Source: Ruegeria haliotis (GTDB lineage: Bacteria; Pseudomonadota; Alphaproteobacteria; Rhodobacterales; Rhodobacteraceae). Taken from it: 64,000 nt of DNA. Position 1 is the first letter of the stretch. The number at the start of each line of letters is the position of its first letter. Shown piece by piece: positions 46,474 through 55,265 of the stretch. Under the pieces are notes generated by a model that saw only the letters and a program-made list of their open reading frames with translations, was not told where the DNA came from and searched no databases. The position numbers were made by a program, and so were the translations under genes. Where the stretch lies: positions 124,001 to 188,000 of the forward strand of contig NZ_JABXWT010000001.1 of assembly GCF_013377785.1 (NCBI RefSeq), in the 5' to 3' direction.

Positions 46474-47259
46474 TTAGTCCATTGCGCCAAGAATGCGCGA
46501 CAGGTTGCTGAACTTCGCGATCAGGCTGAAAACCACCACATTGATGATCAAGAACAGCACTGCAATTGACGCAATCACCGGCGTATAGCCATAGCGCAGA
46601 GCGTTGAAGATCTTGATTGGCAGGGTTTCAACGGTAAAGCCCACGGTCATCAAGGCGATGATGTATTCGTTCAAACTGAGAACGAAACAGAAGGCAAACC
46701 CGGCAAAGGCAAACGGGGCGGCAATCGGCAGGATCACTGTGCGGAACACGGTTTTTCCATCCGCACCCATGGTTTGCGCGGCTTCGATCAAGGCGCGATC
46801 GACGCTTTCCAGCCCCAGTGATATGGTCACCAGAGGCAGCGCCAGCAGGAACATCGCATGCGCAATGATCACGTTGATCATAAGCCCGTTCATCCCAATG
46901 CTGGAAAACAGCAACAAGAAGGCCAGCGCCATGATCACCGGCGGCAGGATAAAGGGCGCGACCCCAAGCGAGAACAGCGCCTTGGCATACCGCAGCCCTG
47001 ATTTCCAAACCGCATAAGCCACTGGCAGCGCAATCAGCACGGCAAGGATCGCCGAAGTGATCGCAATCAGCAGCGAACTGATCAACGAATTGAACCAGCC
47101 ACTATCAACGAAGATCTCGGCATACCAGCGAAAGGAAAACCCTCTGGGGGGAAACGCCAGGAATTTCTTGGCGTTGAACGACACCGCGATGATCACAAAG
47201 ATCGGACCGATCAGGTAGATGGCGAAGATAGCGAGATAAGCGTTTCTAAGCAGTTTCAT
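46474..47259 (-). CDS. ABC transporter permease (PotC-type)
   Basis: 261 residues, six predicted helices, with the EAA loop in ESVDRALIEAAQTMGADGKTVFRTVILP (about 150-180) that docks on the ATPase. It matches the second permease of spermidine/putrescine importers. The reading frame is intact, but the partner permease and the binding protein of the same operon carry inactivating changes. It follows the broken permease by three bases. The substrate could be putrescine, spermidine or another cation. Confidence 0.82.
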   Translation of the reverse strand: MKLLRNAYLAIFAIYLIGPIFVIIAVSFNAKKFLAFPPRGFSFRWYAEIFVDSGWFNSLISSLLIAITSAILAVLIALPVAYAVWKSGLRYAKALFSLGVAPFILPPVIMALAFLLLFSSIGMNGLMINVIIAHAMFLLALPLVTISLGLESVDRALIEAAQTMGADGKTVFRTVILPIAAPFAFAGFAFCFVLSLNEYIIALMTVGFTVETLPIKIFNALRYGYTPVIASIAVLFLIINVVVFSLIAKFSNLSRILGAMD

Positions 47260-47262
47260 GAC

Positions 47263-48114
47263 TTATTTCTCCCCTCCGAATTTCATTACGGCGGCCACCA
47301 CAGACCCGCTGAGGATCAGCAGAACCACGGCCAGCGCCGAGGCAAATGGCAGGTTGAAGTTATAGATCGCCTGATCGGTGATCAGTACTGACAATGTCCA
47401 GTGTTCGGGCTTGCCAAGCACTTGCGGTACGATGATTGCACCCAACGTCAGAACAAAGATCGTCACCGAACTGGACACCAAAGCCGAACGATTGACGGGG
47501 ATCACGATTTTGAAAAACGTCCCTATCGTTGAATTGCCCAACGTCCGCGCGGCCTCGATCAGGCTGCGATCCATTCGGCTGAGCGCAGGATAGAGTAGCA
47601 AGACCGCAAATGGCACCGCCAGATAGACCAGCGCCGCAATCACCGCCCCGGCACTTGGTGCCATCGAGAAGGATTTTTCGACAATACCCAGTTAGGCAAA
47701 GATGTTCCCCAATCCAGCCGTGCGTGAAAACAGCACTTGCCAGCTGAAGGCGATCAGAACTTCTGACAGTGACAACTGAGCCAGGATATAGATCAGCCAG
47801 ATCGTTTTGGTGCGTTCCTTGAACTGGGTCAGCATATAGGTGAACGGAAACGCGATCAGCAAACTGAAGAAGGCGATCAGGGCGCAAATTCCGGCGGAAA
47901 ACAGGGCGCGTTCAATGTAGAACCACGTCAGGAACCGCTGAAAATGTGCCAGATCGAACCCATAGCTGAAATCCCCATCCGGCGTTTTGACCGCCACACT
48001 GGCCATGACGATCAGGATGAACGGGATCAAAAAGAACACTCCGATCATCACGGATGATGGGATCAGGGTGACATAGTGTGAGAATGACTTTCGCTCAGAC
48101 ATAACAACCCCCAT
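47263..48114 (-). pseudogene. ABC transporter permease (PotB-type) with internal stop
   Basis: The frame from the ATG at 48114 or 48102 to 47263 would encode about 280 residues of a PotB/PotH-type permease. It is intact except for an in-frame TAA at 47692-47694: the reading is GNIFA-stop-LGIVEKSFSMAP. A single C-to-T change from CAA (Gln) would explain it. The downstream half keeps the EAA loop DRSLIEAARTLGNSTIGTFFK. The two halves lie in the same frame. The ATG at 48114 overlaps the ATPase stop (TAATG). Sequencing error is possible but unlikely with the other lesions in this operon. Confidence 0.82.
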
Positions 48115-49172
48115 TATGCTGCAAGCACGTTGCAGGTGCTGGTGGGCATTTCCAGATACACTTGCTGGCCGACCTTCACTTCGGGAAAGTCTTTCGGCGT
48201 CATGATCGAGGTCACCTCGTGATGACCGCAATCCACCAGAATTTCGATGGTCATGCCAATGTCGCGAATGAAGGTCACGGTGCCCTGTAACTCGTTCTCC
48301 AGCGGCGCATCCGTCGTGGGGTGGACAAAGACATCCTCGGGCCGGGTCATCAACAAGACATCATCGCCCGCAGACAATCCAGCCGATGCATTGGTGAACT
48401 TCATCTCGCTACCGCTGACCGTCACGGTGTCGGGATTTGTCAATTTACCGGGCAGCAGGTTCGACGTTCCGATGAATTCGGCCACGAACTGGTTTGCCGG
48501 GGTTTTGTAGATATCCAGAGGCGCCCCGGTCTGGTGGATCTTGGCACGGCCCATGACAACAATATCGTCGGCCATTGTCATCGCTTCGGTCTGGTCATGG
48601 GTCACGACGACAGTGGTTATGCCCAACTCTTGCTGCAATTTGCGCAGCTCGATCTGCATGGATTCACGCAGGTTGGCATCCAGCGCCGACATGGGTTCAT
48701 CCAGTAGGAAAATTTCGGGGTTCAGGGCCAGGGCGCGGGCAATTGCAACCCGTTGCCGTTGGCCGCCGGACATCTGGGTGATACGGCGATCAGCGATGCC
48801 AGGCAGATGGATCATGTCCAACAACTCTTTGACGCGATCTTCACATTCCGACCGGGAATGACCGCGAATTTTCATCGCGTAGCTGATGTTCTCACCAACA
48901 CTGAGATGCGGAAACAGGGCGAACGACTGAAACACCATGCCAATATTGCGCTTGTGCACCGGCACATGCGTCAGATCTTTGCCTTCAAAGGTGATCGAAC
49001 CTGCGGTGGTATCCTCAAGCCCGGCGACCATCCGCAAAAGAGTTGTCTTTCCGCAGCCCGACGGGCCGAGAAAGCAGATCATCTCACCTTTGTTGAAATT
49101 CAGGTTCACATCCTTGACGGCAGTGACGGCACCATATGTTTTTGTCACGTTTTCGATGACCAGACCGGTCAT
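48114..49172 (-). CDS. ABC transporter ATP-binding protein (PotA-type)
   Basis: 352 residues. Walker A GPSGCGKTT (36-44), Q-loop VFQSFALFPHLSV, signature MSGGQRQRVAIARAL, Walker B IFLLDEPMSALD and the switch His in VVVTHDQTEAMT are all present. A C-terminal TOBE domain follows (about 240-345). This is the intact energising subunit of the polyamine/spermidine-type importer. The operon order on the minus strand is binding protein, ATPase, two permeases. Confidence 0.88.
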   Translation of the reverse strand: MTGLVIENVTKTYGAVTAVKDVNLNFNKGEMICFLGPSGCGKTTLLRMVAGLEDTTAGSITFEGKDLTHVPVHKRNIGMVFQSFALFPHLSVGENISYAMKIRGHSRSECEDRVKELLDMIHLPGIADRRITQMSGGQRQRVAIARALALNPEIFLLDEPMSALDANLRESMQIELRKLQQELGITTVVVTHDQTEAMTMADDIVVMGRAKIHQTGAPLDIYKTPANQFVAEFIGTSNLLPGKLTNPDTVTVSGSEMKFTNASAGLSAGDDVLLMTRPEDVFVHPTTDAPLENELQGTVTFIRDIGMTIEILVDCGHHEVTSIMTPKDFPEVKVGQQVYLEMPTSTCNVLAA

Positions 49173-49199
49173 CCGTGTTTCCTTTCCCTGTTATGAAGA

Positions 49200-49221
49200 A
49201 GCCCGCCAATTCTGGCGGGCT
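49200..49221 (-). terminator. Intercistronic stem-loop after the binding-protein gene
   Basis: AGCCCGCC (49200-49207) pairs with GGCGGGCT (49214-49221) around a 6-base loop, with only a weak T stretch after it. Such a hairpin between the binding protein and ATPase genes is common in ABC operons, where it favours higher expression of the binding protein. Confidence 0.5.
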
Positions 49222-49236
49222 TTGACTGAGGCGGGC

Positions 49237-50219
49237 TTAGCCACCCAGCATTTGGTTCCACTTGTCTGCGATCTAGTCCGAATGCTCCATGTAGATATCA
49301 TAGCGCGGAATGATCGGAGTTGTTGGGCTGGAAACAGCCGCCAGTTCCTCGGAGGTGAGATCTGTCAAAGATGGATCCACAACCGGGGCCGTACCCAGGA
49401 AGCGTGCCAAAGTTGCCTGAACCGCCGGATCACAGGTGTAGTTGATGAATTCATGGATCTCATCAACAGGCTGGGCAAATTCAGGTACGATCCAGTAACC
49501 CGAATCCAGAATACCGCCCTCTTTGGGGAAGGTTGACCGCACCGGGAACCCTTCGGCCGCAGCCAGACCTGCCACGTCATGGTAATACTGGCCCATCGGG
49601 ATCTCGCCATCTTGGAGGGCCTGCTGGAACGCGCCTTCGTCACGATACCACAGACGCACGTTTGGACGTACCTCTGCCAGTTTTCAAAGACCTGCTCCAT
49701 GCCTTCTTGGGTGTTGAGGATGTCGGTGCCACCAAAGAACGTTGTTGCGGTGACTTCCAGCAGATACGAGTTTGTGGGAAGCGCAAGCAGGCCAAGTGTA
49801 TCTTCTTTGCCTGCGGCCCACATATCAGCCCAGCTTGTCGGAGCCTCGGCAACCTCATCGGTGTTCGAGCACAGCGTGATGTACCACGAAACGGCGCCAA
49901 CCGCCTCAAGCCCGCCCTCAGGGTTACGCGCCTTAAAGACGTCCGTCAGATTGGAGAGGTTCGGAATTTTGCTTTCATCCAGCGTTTGGAACAGTTTCTG
50001 TTGAACACCCCGCATCCGGTTCACACCAGCCATCAAAGAGACATCGGCAGGGGCCTGTTTGGCGCGGACGGCATTTTTAAGCTGCACCAGCCATGTTTCA
50101 CCGGTGGGGACGGCGATGGATTCAACTTCAATGCCGGTGGCATTGGTGAATTCGGGATATACGTATTCTTTGAAGCTGTCTTCAAAGAAGCCGCCATAGG
50201 TGCCAACCTTGATCGACGT
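49237..50219 (-). pseudogene. Decayed spermidine/putrescine-type periplasmic binding protein
   Basis: Homology to PotD/PotF-type proteins runs from SIKVGTYGGFFEDSFKEYVYPEF to the end DKWNQMLGG. Three faults are visible: no start codon or signal peptide in frame upstream of 50219; a one-base loss in an A-run (TTTT at 49681-49684 on the plus strand), where restoring one base gives VFEKLAEVRPNVRLWYRDE; and an in-frame TAG at 49273-49275 (SD-stop-IADKW), probably from TGG. A functional binding protein cannot be made from this locus without suppression or a sequencing error. Confidence 0.82.
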
Positions 50220-50255
50220 TTTGTGTTTTGATTTAGTGGCGCCGCGTAGATGACC

Positions 50256-50269
50256 CGGATTGCAATCCG
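50256..50269. repeat. 14-base perfect palindrome
   Basis: CGGATTGCAATCCG reads the same on both strands. It lies where the binding-protein gene lost its 5' end and could be a protein-binding site or the seam of a deletion. It is not part of a tRNA: no T-arm or acceptor stem pairs around it. Confidence 0.45.
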
Positions 50270-50475
50270 ATCAATCCTGTAGGCATTCGCCTTGAAAGGC
50301 CCCCTAAGTTTGCGCGCTCGTGTTCAGTAAAGTATGACCCTGTGTCAGCATTCATTCACCTCAGTCTAACCATTGCGAGCAGATAAAAAAATTAATCAGA
50401 CAATAACTTTGCATTTGCTTTCGCAAATCTATGGATGACGAGCCGTCACATGGGTTACTGCTGATGCAGCGTGCT

Positions 50476-50496
50476 AATTTGGTCCACCACCAAATT
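50476..50496. promoter_or_regulatory. Possible GntR (FadR-subfamily) operator
   Basis: AATTTGGT (50476-50483) and ACCAAATT (50489-50496) form a perfect 8-bp inverted repeat with a 5-base spacer. The core also contains TGGT-CC-ACCA (50480-50489), the TGGTnnACCA pattern bound by FadR-type GntR regulators. It is 199 bases before the amidohydrolase gene and 257 from the old binding-protein start. No GntR gene is in the window, so the regulator is unknown. Confidence 0.5.
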
Positions 50497-50694
50497 TGCT
50501 CACTAGGTTTCACCAAGCCATTCAAAAGCGAAACGCAGCAGGGCAGAGTAATCGGTTCCCATTGAGCTTCTCAAATGTAAGAAATTACCAAAGCAAATTT
50601 GCGAGATCAGGAGCGTGGGTTAATCTGTTTCAAACGCCACCTGTTCAACCCCGCTTGGGTAGTTGTGTCGCGCAACCATCTGAAAGGTCTTATC

Positions 50695-52344
50695 ATGCCC
50701 GCTACAATCGCAATCATCAATGCCGACATTCTCCCGATGATTGGTGAGGGGAAATTTCAGGCGTTGGCGATTGAAGGTAACGCGATTTCGGCGCTTGGCA
50801 GCAATGCAGAAATTCAGGCGTTGTGCGATGACACCACGCAAGTCATTGACGCCGACGGGAACACCGTGATGCCCGGCTTTGTCGAAAGCCATATGCATCT
50901 GTTTCTGGGGGCTTATTCCAGCAAGGTTTTACACTTGCCGGGCGTTGAGGGCACCGAATCCGTAACAAAGGCCATCTGTGAATTTGCGGCCGCCAATCCC
51001 GACGAAAGCCTGCTGGTCGCACAGGGGCTTGGCTATGAGGCGTTTGATGGCAAGCGCGACGCAGATCGCCATATTCTGGATCAAATCTGCCCGGATCGAC
51101 CGCTATTGATCCAAAGTTCTGATTTTCACAATGGTTGGGCCAACACCATCGCATTGACCGAGGCGGGCGTTTTGCACGGCCGCGATGTTGGTTCCGGCTC
51201 GCAGATCGAGTTGGACGATGATGGCGTCGCCACAGGCGTTTTGACGGAACCGCCAGCCGTGTCCACGGTGCAGTCTCTCGGTGCACATGGCGGGCGTGAA
51301 GTGTTGGGTCTGGAGGGTGTGGAACCCGCAGGCACTGTCACCCGCGATCAGCGCGAAGCCGACAAATCGCTGTTGCGTGCGGGGCTGAACCATTGCGCTG
51401 AGCACGGGATCACCACGATCATCAACATGGATGGCAATGTCTATCAGGCCGATCTTTTGCGCGAGATCGAAGCCGAAGGCGACCTGAACTGTCGACTTGA
51501 ATTGCCTTATCACTTCACTCCCGGTGAACCGGATGAAAACCTTGAGATCGCCGAACAGATGCGCCGCGATCTGAACAGTGACATGTTGTGGTGCAACCGA
51601 GTGAAATTCTTCATGGATGGCGTGATGGACATGGGCACTGGATTCCGGGTTCAGGATTATCCCGATCAGCCCGGCCATAAAAGCGAGCCTCTGCATGCGC
51701 CCGAACGCTTTGCCGAAGTTGCGACCGAGCTGGACAAGCGCGGTTTTCAGATTGCCGTGCATGCCATCGGTGACGGCGCGGTGCGCACGGTTCTGGATGG
51801 CTACGAGGCCGCGCATAAGGCCAACGGCCCGCAAGGCAACCGCCACAGGGTCGAACATATTGAACTACATGACCCCGCCGACCGCCCGCGGTTTGCCGAG
51901 CTGGATGTTGTGGCCTCGTTCATGCCTCCGCACCCGCCCGGCTGTGGCGATTTCCCGGTCGAACCTCTGGCTTCGATCATTGGCAAGGATCAATGGCCCG
52001 ATGCCTATGCTTGGCGCACTCTGAAAGACGCGGGCGTACGGGTGTGTTTCTCGTCCGACTGGCCCATTGCAGCCTTGCCACCCTTGACCGGGATCGACAT
52101 CGCGATGACCCGCGAAACATGGGCCGCTGATCAAAAAGACGAGCGCCTGACATTCCAGGAAACGTTGGAGGCTTACACCATCGAGGGCGCCTATGCCTGT
52201 CATCGCGAAGATAAGATCGGCAGTCTGGAACCCGGTCTGCTGGCCGACATAGTGATCCTGGATCGGATTCTGACCGAAGGTACTGCAGCTAAGGCATCCG
52301 TCACCACTACTATCTGCAACGGCGCCGTGACCTATCAGAAATAG
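50695..52344 (+). CDS. YtcJ-like amidohydrolase
   Basis: 549 residues. N-terminal beta-sandwich (IAIINADILPMIGEGKFQALAIEGNAI) and the metal-binding motif GFVESHMHLFLGA (HxH at about 65-67) begin the barrel; SDFHNGWAN, the AVHAIGDGAV segment with metal-binding His, EHIELHDP and SSDWPIAALPPL follow. This layout is that of Amidohydro_3 / YtcJ enzymes, some of which release formyl or acyl groups from N-blocked amines. Substrate unknown. The start at 50695 gives the first beta-strand; the longer frame to 50599 is unlikely. Confidence 0.85.
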   Translation: MPATIAIINADILPMIGEGKFQALAIEGNAISALGSNAEIQALCDDTTQVIDADGNTVMPGFVESHMHLFLGAYSSKVLHLPGVEGTESVTKAICEFAAANPDESLLVAQGLGYEAFDGKRDADRHILDQICPDRPLLIQSSDFHNGWANTIALTEAGVLHGRDVGSGSQIELDDDGVATGVLTEPPAVSTVQSLGAHGGREVLGLEGVEPAGTVTRDQREADKSLLRAGLNHCAEHGITTIINMDGNVYQADLLREIEAEGDLNCRLELPYHFTPGEPDENLEIAEQMRRDLNSDMLWCNRVKFFMDGVMDMGTGFRVQDYPDQPGHKSEPLHAPERFAEVATELDKRGFQIAVHAIGDGAVRTVLDGYEAAHKANGPQGNRHRVEHIELHDPADRPRFAELDVVASFMPPHPPGCGDFPVEPLASIIGKDQWPDAYAWRTLKDAGVRVCFSSDWPIAALPPLTGIDIAMTRETWAADQKDERLTFQETLEAYTIEGAYACHREDKIGSLEPGLLADIVILDRILTEGTAAKASVTTTICNGAVTYQK

Positions 52345-52798
52345 CGCGCGCACGAACTTCAGTTTGGCTTCTCTGTCCTTTCATCTGCTGCCGCTCATTG
52401 TTGCGCTATCATCCAATGGCAGCATTAGTGAAGCTGTACCGCAGCGCTAAAGATTTTTGCCAAGTCTTGTGTGGGTGGCGCCTGCGCTACAAGCGATTTC
52501 CGTGTTGGCAGCGGCGGTCCGTCAGTATTGTCCTGTTTACGCAACCAGTGTTGCGGGCTGCTGGTCTTGATGAGTTCCACAAGCAAGGTTCCTATCGGCT
52601 AAACGGCCTTGACTGGGCGTCAGCAGATTTCAATACGCGCCTCGCGAGGGCCTGTGGGTTTCGATGAGGTTTGGTCATAGAACTGCTAATTCATGCCTTG
52701 GTTATCGCAGTAAGTGAAAGGGCAGGGTGGTGAGAACGGATCATTTCTGCCGGGCTTTCACCAAGTCAAGGGGGGTGACGGAGGGCTTTTCGCCGCTC

Positions 52799-53053
52799 TC
52801 AATCGAGGACTACGATGACCTTTTCGAGCCTTGGAACATCTTCGCAATCTAGGGGGGTATGCCCGGCTAGCGTTAGTTTGCTTAAATCGACGACCACAAG
52901 CCCTCTCCAAGAGTGGGCTTGTGCGCTTGGAGACCAGTTCTTTTCCTCGATCCTGATACGCAATTGCTTAAATTTGGTGTGTAACCGGTTGTGGGGAAAG
53001 CGTATTTCAATTTGAGTTTGATCTGAATCGGTACTCTTGTGATTTTCTGACAA
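52799..53053 (-). CDS. Possible small protein, weak candidate
   Basis: 84 residues if TTG at 53053 is the start. The chain reads as a reasonable soluble protein (SDQTQIEIRFPHNRLHTKF and VVVDLSKLTLAGHTPLDC with RLEKVIVVLD at the end), and its beta-strand-like segments look less random than most shadows. There is no ATG start, no clear ribosome site and no family. It may be a gene fragment. Confidence 0.25.
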   Translation of the reverse strand: MSENHKSTDSDQTQIEIRFPHNRLHTKFKQLRIRIEEKNWSPSAQAHSWRGLVVVDLSKLTLAGHTPLDCEDVPRLEKVIVVLD

Positions 53054-53081
53054 TTACTAAACTTAAAGTTGCAATTTTTAC

Positions 53082-53115
53082 TGCTGGAGTATCAATTTGA
53101 TTTGACACTCCAGCA
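53082..53115. repeat. 34-base inverted repeat
   Basis: TGCTGGAGT (53082-53090) pairs with ACTCCAGCA (53107-53115); after one mismatch TCAA (53092-53095) pairs with TTGA (53102-53105), leaving a 6-base loop. No T-tract follows in either direction, so it is not a typical terminator. It lies 103 bases before the next gene and may be an operator or the end of a decayed element. Confidence 0.5.
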
Positions 53116-53217
53116 ACATTCTCGTGTTTGCTTCAATTCCGTCTCTTTTCCGCCGGATTCTGCGCTGATAAGTCGTTGTCAGTAAGCGGTGATGTGTTGA
53201 AAGGTGTGAGTGGGCGG

Positions 53218-53733
53218 ATGAGAACCGGAAAAAGCGGTCGCGTAGCTATTTCATGGACGCAAACAGAACTTGATGGGCTTGAGGCTGCGCCTCTGGCCTC
53301 TTTGGCTGTTGGAGCGGCTTGGTCCTGGCGCGGTCAGGCTGTCATGCTGAGCGAAGCGAATGAGCAAAGTCTTGAGCAAACCGGATATGCAGGCGGTATC
53401 GCAACCCGTACAAGCGACCGATTTGCTGTCGTGAGAGAGATCTCGGGCCATGTCACTGGCGCCGTTATGCTGACCAATGGCGCGCAGCGTTTCTGTGCGG
53501 ATTTGGTTGTTGACGGCGACGAAGTCGCGCCGACTCTGGTGTTTGAAGGTGGTTGCCCGCCGCGAGATCAGGATTTCTGGATCAGTGAAATCACCGAGAT
53601 CGCGGTTTTGAGCAACGCTGATTCAGGGCGTGATTCGACTGTCATCACCTTTCCAACTCAAAAACACGCTCAAGACATGTGGTCCATGGCTGGGCGTCGT
53701 GTTGCGGCCAATTCACCATGTGTGATCGACTGA
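53218..53733 (+). CDS. Hypothetical protein
   Basis: 171 residues from the ATG at 53218; earlier in-frame start codons exist (GTG 53194, frame open from 53128), so the N-terminus is uncertain. It begins MRTGKSGRVAISWTQTELDGLEAAPL and has a beta-rich body with WSWRGQAVML, FAVVREISGHVTGAVMLTNG and FEGGCPPRDQDFWISEITEIAV. No signal peptide or membrane segment and no family I can name. Single gene between a gene-poor region and rpsD. Confidence 0.55.
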   Translation: MRTGKSGRVAISWTQTELDGLEAAPLASLAVGAAWSWRGQAVMLSEANEQSLEQTGYAGGIATRTSDRFAVVREISGHVTGAVMLTNGAQRFCADLVVDGDEVAPTLVFEGGCPPRDQDFWISEITEIAVLSNADSGRDSTVITFPTQKHAQDMWSMAGRRVAANSPCVID

Positions 53734-53797
53734 AGCGTTGCCAGGGTAAGGTTCATTTCAGTATTTGGAGTTTTTCAGCGCAGTGCCGCGCGGCGTG

Positions 53798-53825
53798 TTG
53801 ACTCTGACAATTCTACGGATATAAG
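53798..53825 (+). promoter_or_regulatory. Predicted sigma70-type promoter of rpsD
   Basis: TTGACT (53798-53803) and TATAAG (53820-53825) are separated by 16 bases. Both are within one base of consensus. Transcription would start near 53832, giving a 114-base leader before the rpsD start. Confidence 0.6.
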
Positions 53826-53847
53826 CGCGACTTCATTGGTGTTGGTG

Positions 53848-53921
53848 GCCCCTGTAAGGGGATGCCTGTCATGGGGGAGACCCCAAGAGGACAACGCCCT
53901 TCATAGTGGCCAATTAAGGCC
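53848..53921 (+). promoter_or_regulatory. Structured 5' leader of rpsD
   Basis: Three stem-loops follow each other: CCCC/GGGG (53849-53852 with 53858-53861), TGTC/GACA enclosing GGGG/CCCC (53867-53870, 53874-53877, 53881-53884, 53890-53893), and GGCC/GGCC (53908-53911 with 53918-53921), just before AAGGAG. S4 often controls its own synthesis through an mRNA structure, so this may be an autoregulatory leader. No covariation test was possible. Confidence 0.4.
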
Positions 53922-53945
53922 TCGATCTAACGAAGGAGATCAGCC

Positions 53946-54566
53946 GTGACCAAACGCACGTCTGCCAAGTACAAAATTGACCGCCGGATGGGTGAAAACA
54001 TCTGGGGTCGCCCGAAATCCCCGGTCAATCGCCGCGACTATGGCCCCGGCCAGCACGGTCAGCGCCGCAAAGGAAAACTGTCCGATTTCGGCATCCAGTT
54101 GCGCGCCAAGCAGAAGCTGAAAGGCTACTATGGCGACCTGACCGAAAAACAGTTCCGTCGCATCTATTCCGAAGCCGAGCGTGTTAAGGGTGACACCGGT
54201 GAAAACCTGATCGGTCTGCTGGAGCGCCGTCTGGATGCTGTTGTTTACCGCGCCAAGTTTGTTGCAACCGTCTTTGCGGCCCGTCAGTTCGTGAACCACG
54301 GCCACGTCAAAGTAAACGGCCAGCGGGTCAACATCCCCAGCTACCGCGTCAAAGAAGGCGATGTGATCGAAGTTCGCGATAAATCCAAGCAGTTGGCTGT
54401 TGTCCTCGAAGCTGCCGCGCTGGCCGAACGTGACGTGCCGGATTACATCGACGTCGATCACTCGAAAATGACCGCGACTTTCGTGCGCGCACCTTCGCTG
54501 GGCGATGTACCTTACCCGGTGATGATGGAGCCAAACCTGGTCGTCGAATTCTACGCGAAGAACTAA
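53946..54566 (+). CDS. rpsD: 30S ribosomal protein S4
   Basis: 206 residues, GTG start after a perfect AAGGAG. The N-terminal part [19 protein letters not shown] and the S4 RNA-binding domain ([41 protein letters not shown]) are typical; no zinc-binding Cys quartet, so this is the Cys-minus form. It binds 16S rRNA early in 30S assembly. In this genome it is a lone gene, not within the alpha operon with rpsK and rpoA. Confidence 0.96.
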   Translation: MTKRTSAKYKIDRRMGENIWGRPKSPVNRRDYGPGQHGQRRKGKLSDFGIQLRAKQKLKGYYGDLTEKQFRRIYSEAERVKGDTGENLIGLLERRLDAVVYRAKFVATVFAARQFVNHGHVKVNGQRVNIPSYRVKEGDVIEVRDKSKQLAVVLEAAALAERDVPDYIDVDHSKMTATFVRAPSLGDVPYPVMMEPNLVVEFYAKN

Positions 54567-54591
54567 TCTTCGCCGACCTTCTCAAAGTTTC

Positions 54592-54625
54592 AGAGCCGCG
54601 CCAAAGCGCGGCTCTTTCTTTTTCT
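54592..54625 (+). terminator. Rho-independent terminator of rpsD
   Basis: AGAGCCGCGC (54592-54601) pairs with GCGCGGCTCT (54606-54615) around a 4-base loop, followed by TTCTTTTTCT. A strong terminator. Confidence 0.9.
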
Positions 54626-54701
54626 GATCTCAACTTGTCCCTGCAGGATAATGTCTGCCGCGCCTCACTTTTGAATGCTGCGCCTGCTGTTTCTTGCGTC
54701 A

Positions 54702-55163
54702 TCAGATCGGCAGAGGGCGTCCTTCGGCAATGGCTTCCATCGCAAAATACGAGGTCACGCTGTCCAGCTCGACCTTTTCGATCAGGCGCTGATAGACCTT
54801 GTCATACGAAGTCATGTCTTGTGTGACCACTTTCAACTGATAGTCGTAGTCCCCACCAATCCGATGGAAATCCACGACTTCCGGGATCGTCAGCACGTGG
54901 CTGCGGAACGCTTGCAACCATTCGGCCGAATGATGCCGTGTCCGAAGCATGACAAAAACCACAAGGCTCAGCCCCAGTTTCTCGCGCGCAATACGCGCGG
55001 TGGAGCCCAGTAGCACCCCATCATCGTTCAGCGCCTTTAGGCGACGCCAGCAGGCGTTTTGCGACAGGCCGACTCGGTCAGCCAGCTCGCGTTGTGACAA
55101 CGTGGCATCCTTTTGCAGCTCTTTAAGGATACGCGTGTCGATTTGATCTAATTTTGAAGCCAT
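54702..55163 (-). CDS. Lrp/AsnC-family transcriptional regulator
   Basis: 153 residues: an N-terminal winged helix (LDQIDTRILKELQKDATLSQRELADRVGLSQNACWRRLKAL) and a C-terminal RAM/ligand domain (VDFHRIGGDYDYQLKVV). Feast/famine regulators of this sort sense amino acids as octamers. Its gene is divergent from the PLP enzyme at 55266 with a 102-base gap, so that enzyme and its own gene are the most likely targets. Confidence 0.88.
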   Translation of the reverse strand: MASKLDQIDTRILKELQKDATLSQRELADRVGLSQNACWRRLKALNDDGVLLGSTARIAREKLGLSLVVFVMLRTRHHSAEWLQAFRSHVLTIPEVVDFHRIGGDYDYQLKVVTQDMTSYDKVYQRLIEKVELDSVTSYFAMEAIAEGRPLPI

Positions 55164-55265
55164 TTCTTATCATATGACACAAAACTTCGAAAATATACGC
55201 AAAACTAGGTGAAGTTTTTGTACTGCTGATCAATCACATTGGTTATGTAGTAAGGAGCCGATGCC

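Larger units (their letters stand above)
50220..50694. other. Intergenic region between broken ABC operon and amidohydrolase
   Basis: About 475 bases, noticeably AT-rich in the middle. It contains a 14-base palindrome (50256-50269) and a possible GntR/FadR-type operator (50476-50496), annotated separately. The AAAGGT before 50695 is the amidohydrolase ribosome site. The lost start and signal sequence of the binding protein should have been at the left edge. No short gene is evident. Confidence 0.5.
52345..53217. other. Long gene-poor region
   Basis: About 870 bases between the amidohydrolase and the next likely gene, AT-rich in its right half. The frame 52398-52667 has no family resemblance. 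A minus-strand frame at 52799-53053 is listed separately as a weak candidate and a 34-base inverted repeat lies at 53082-53115. The rest may be degraded sequence. Confidence 0.45.

Noticed and set aside
50230..50320. tRNA-like stretch around GGATTGCAATCC
   Set aside because: It resembles a Cys anticodon stem, but it is a perfect palindrome without a 7-base loop, and no T-arm, D-arm or acceptor stem pairs around it.
52398..52667. 89-residue plus-strand frame as a gene
   Set aside because: No ribosome site, family resemblance or normal composition; it reads as random sequence.
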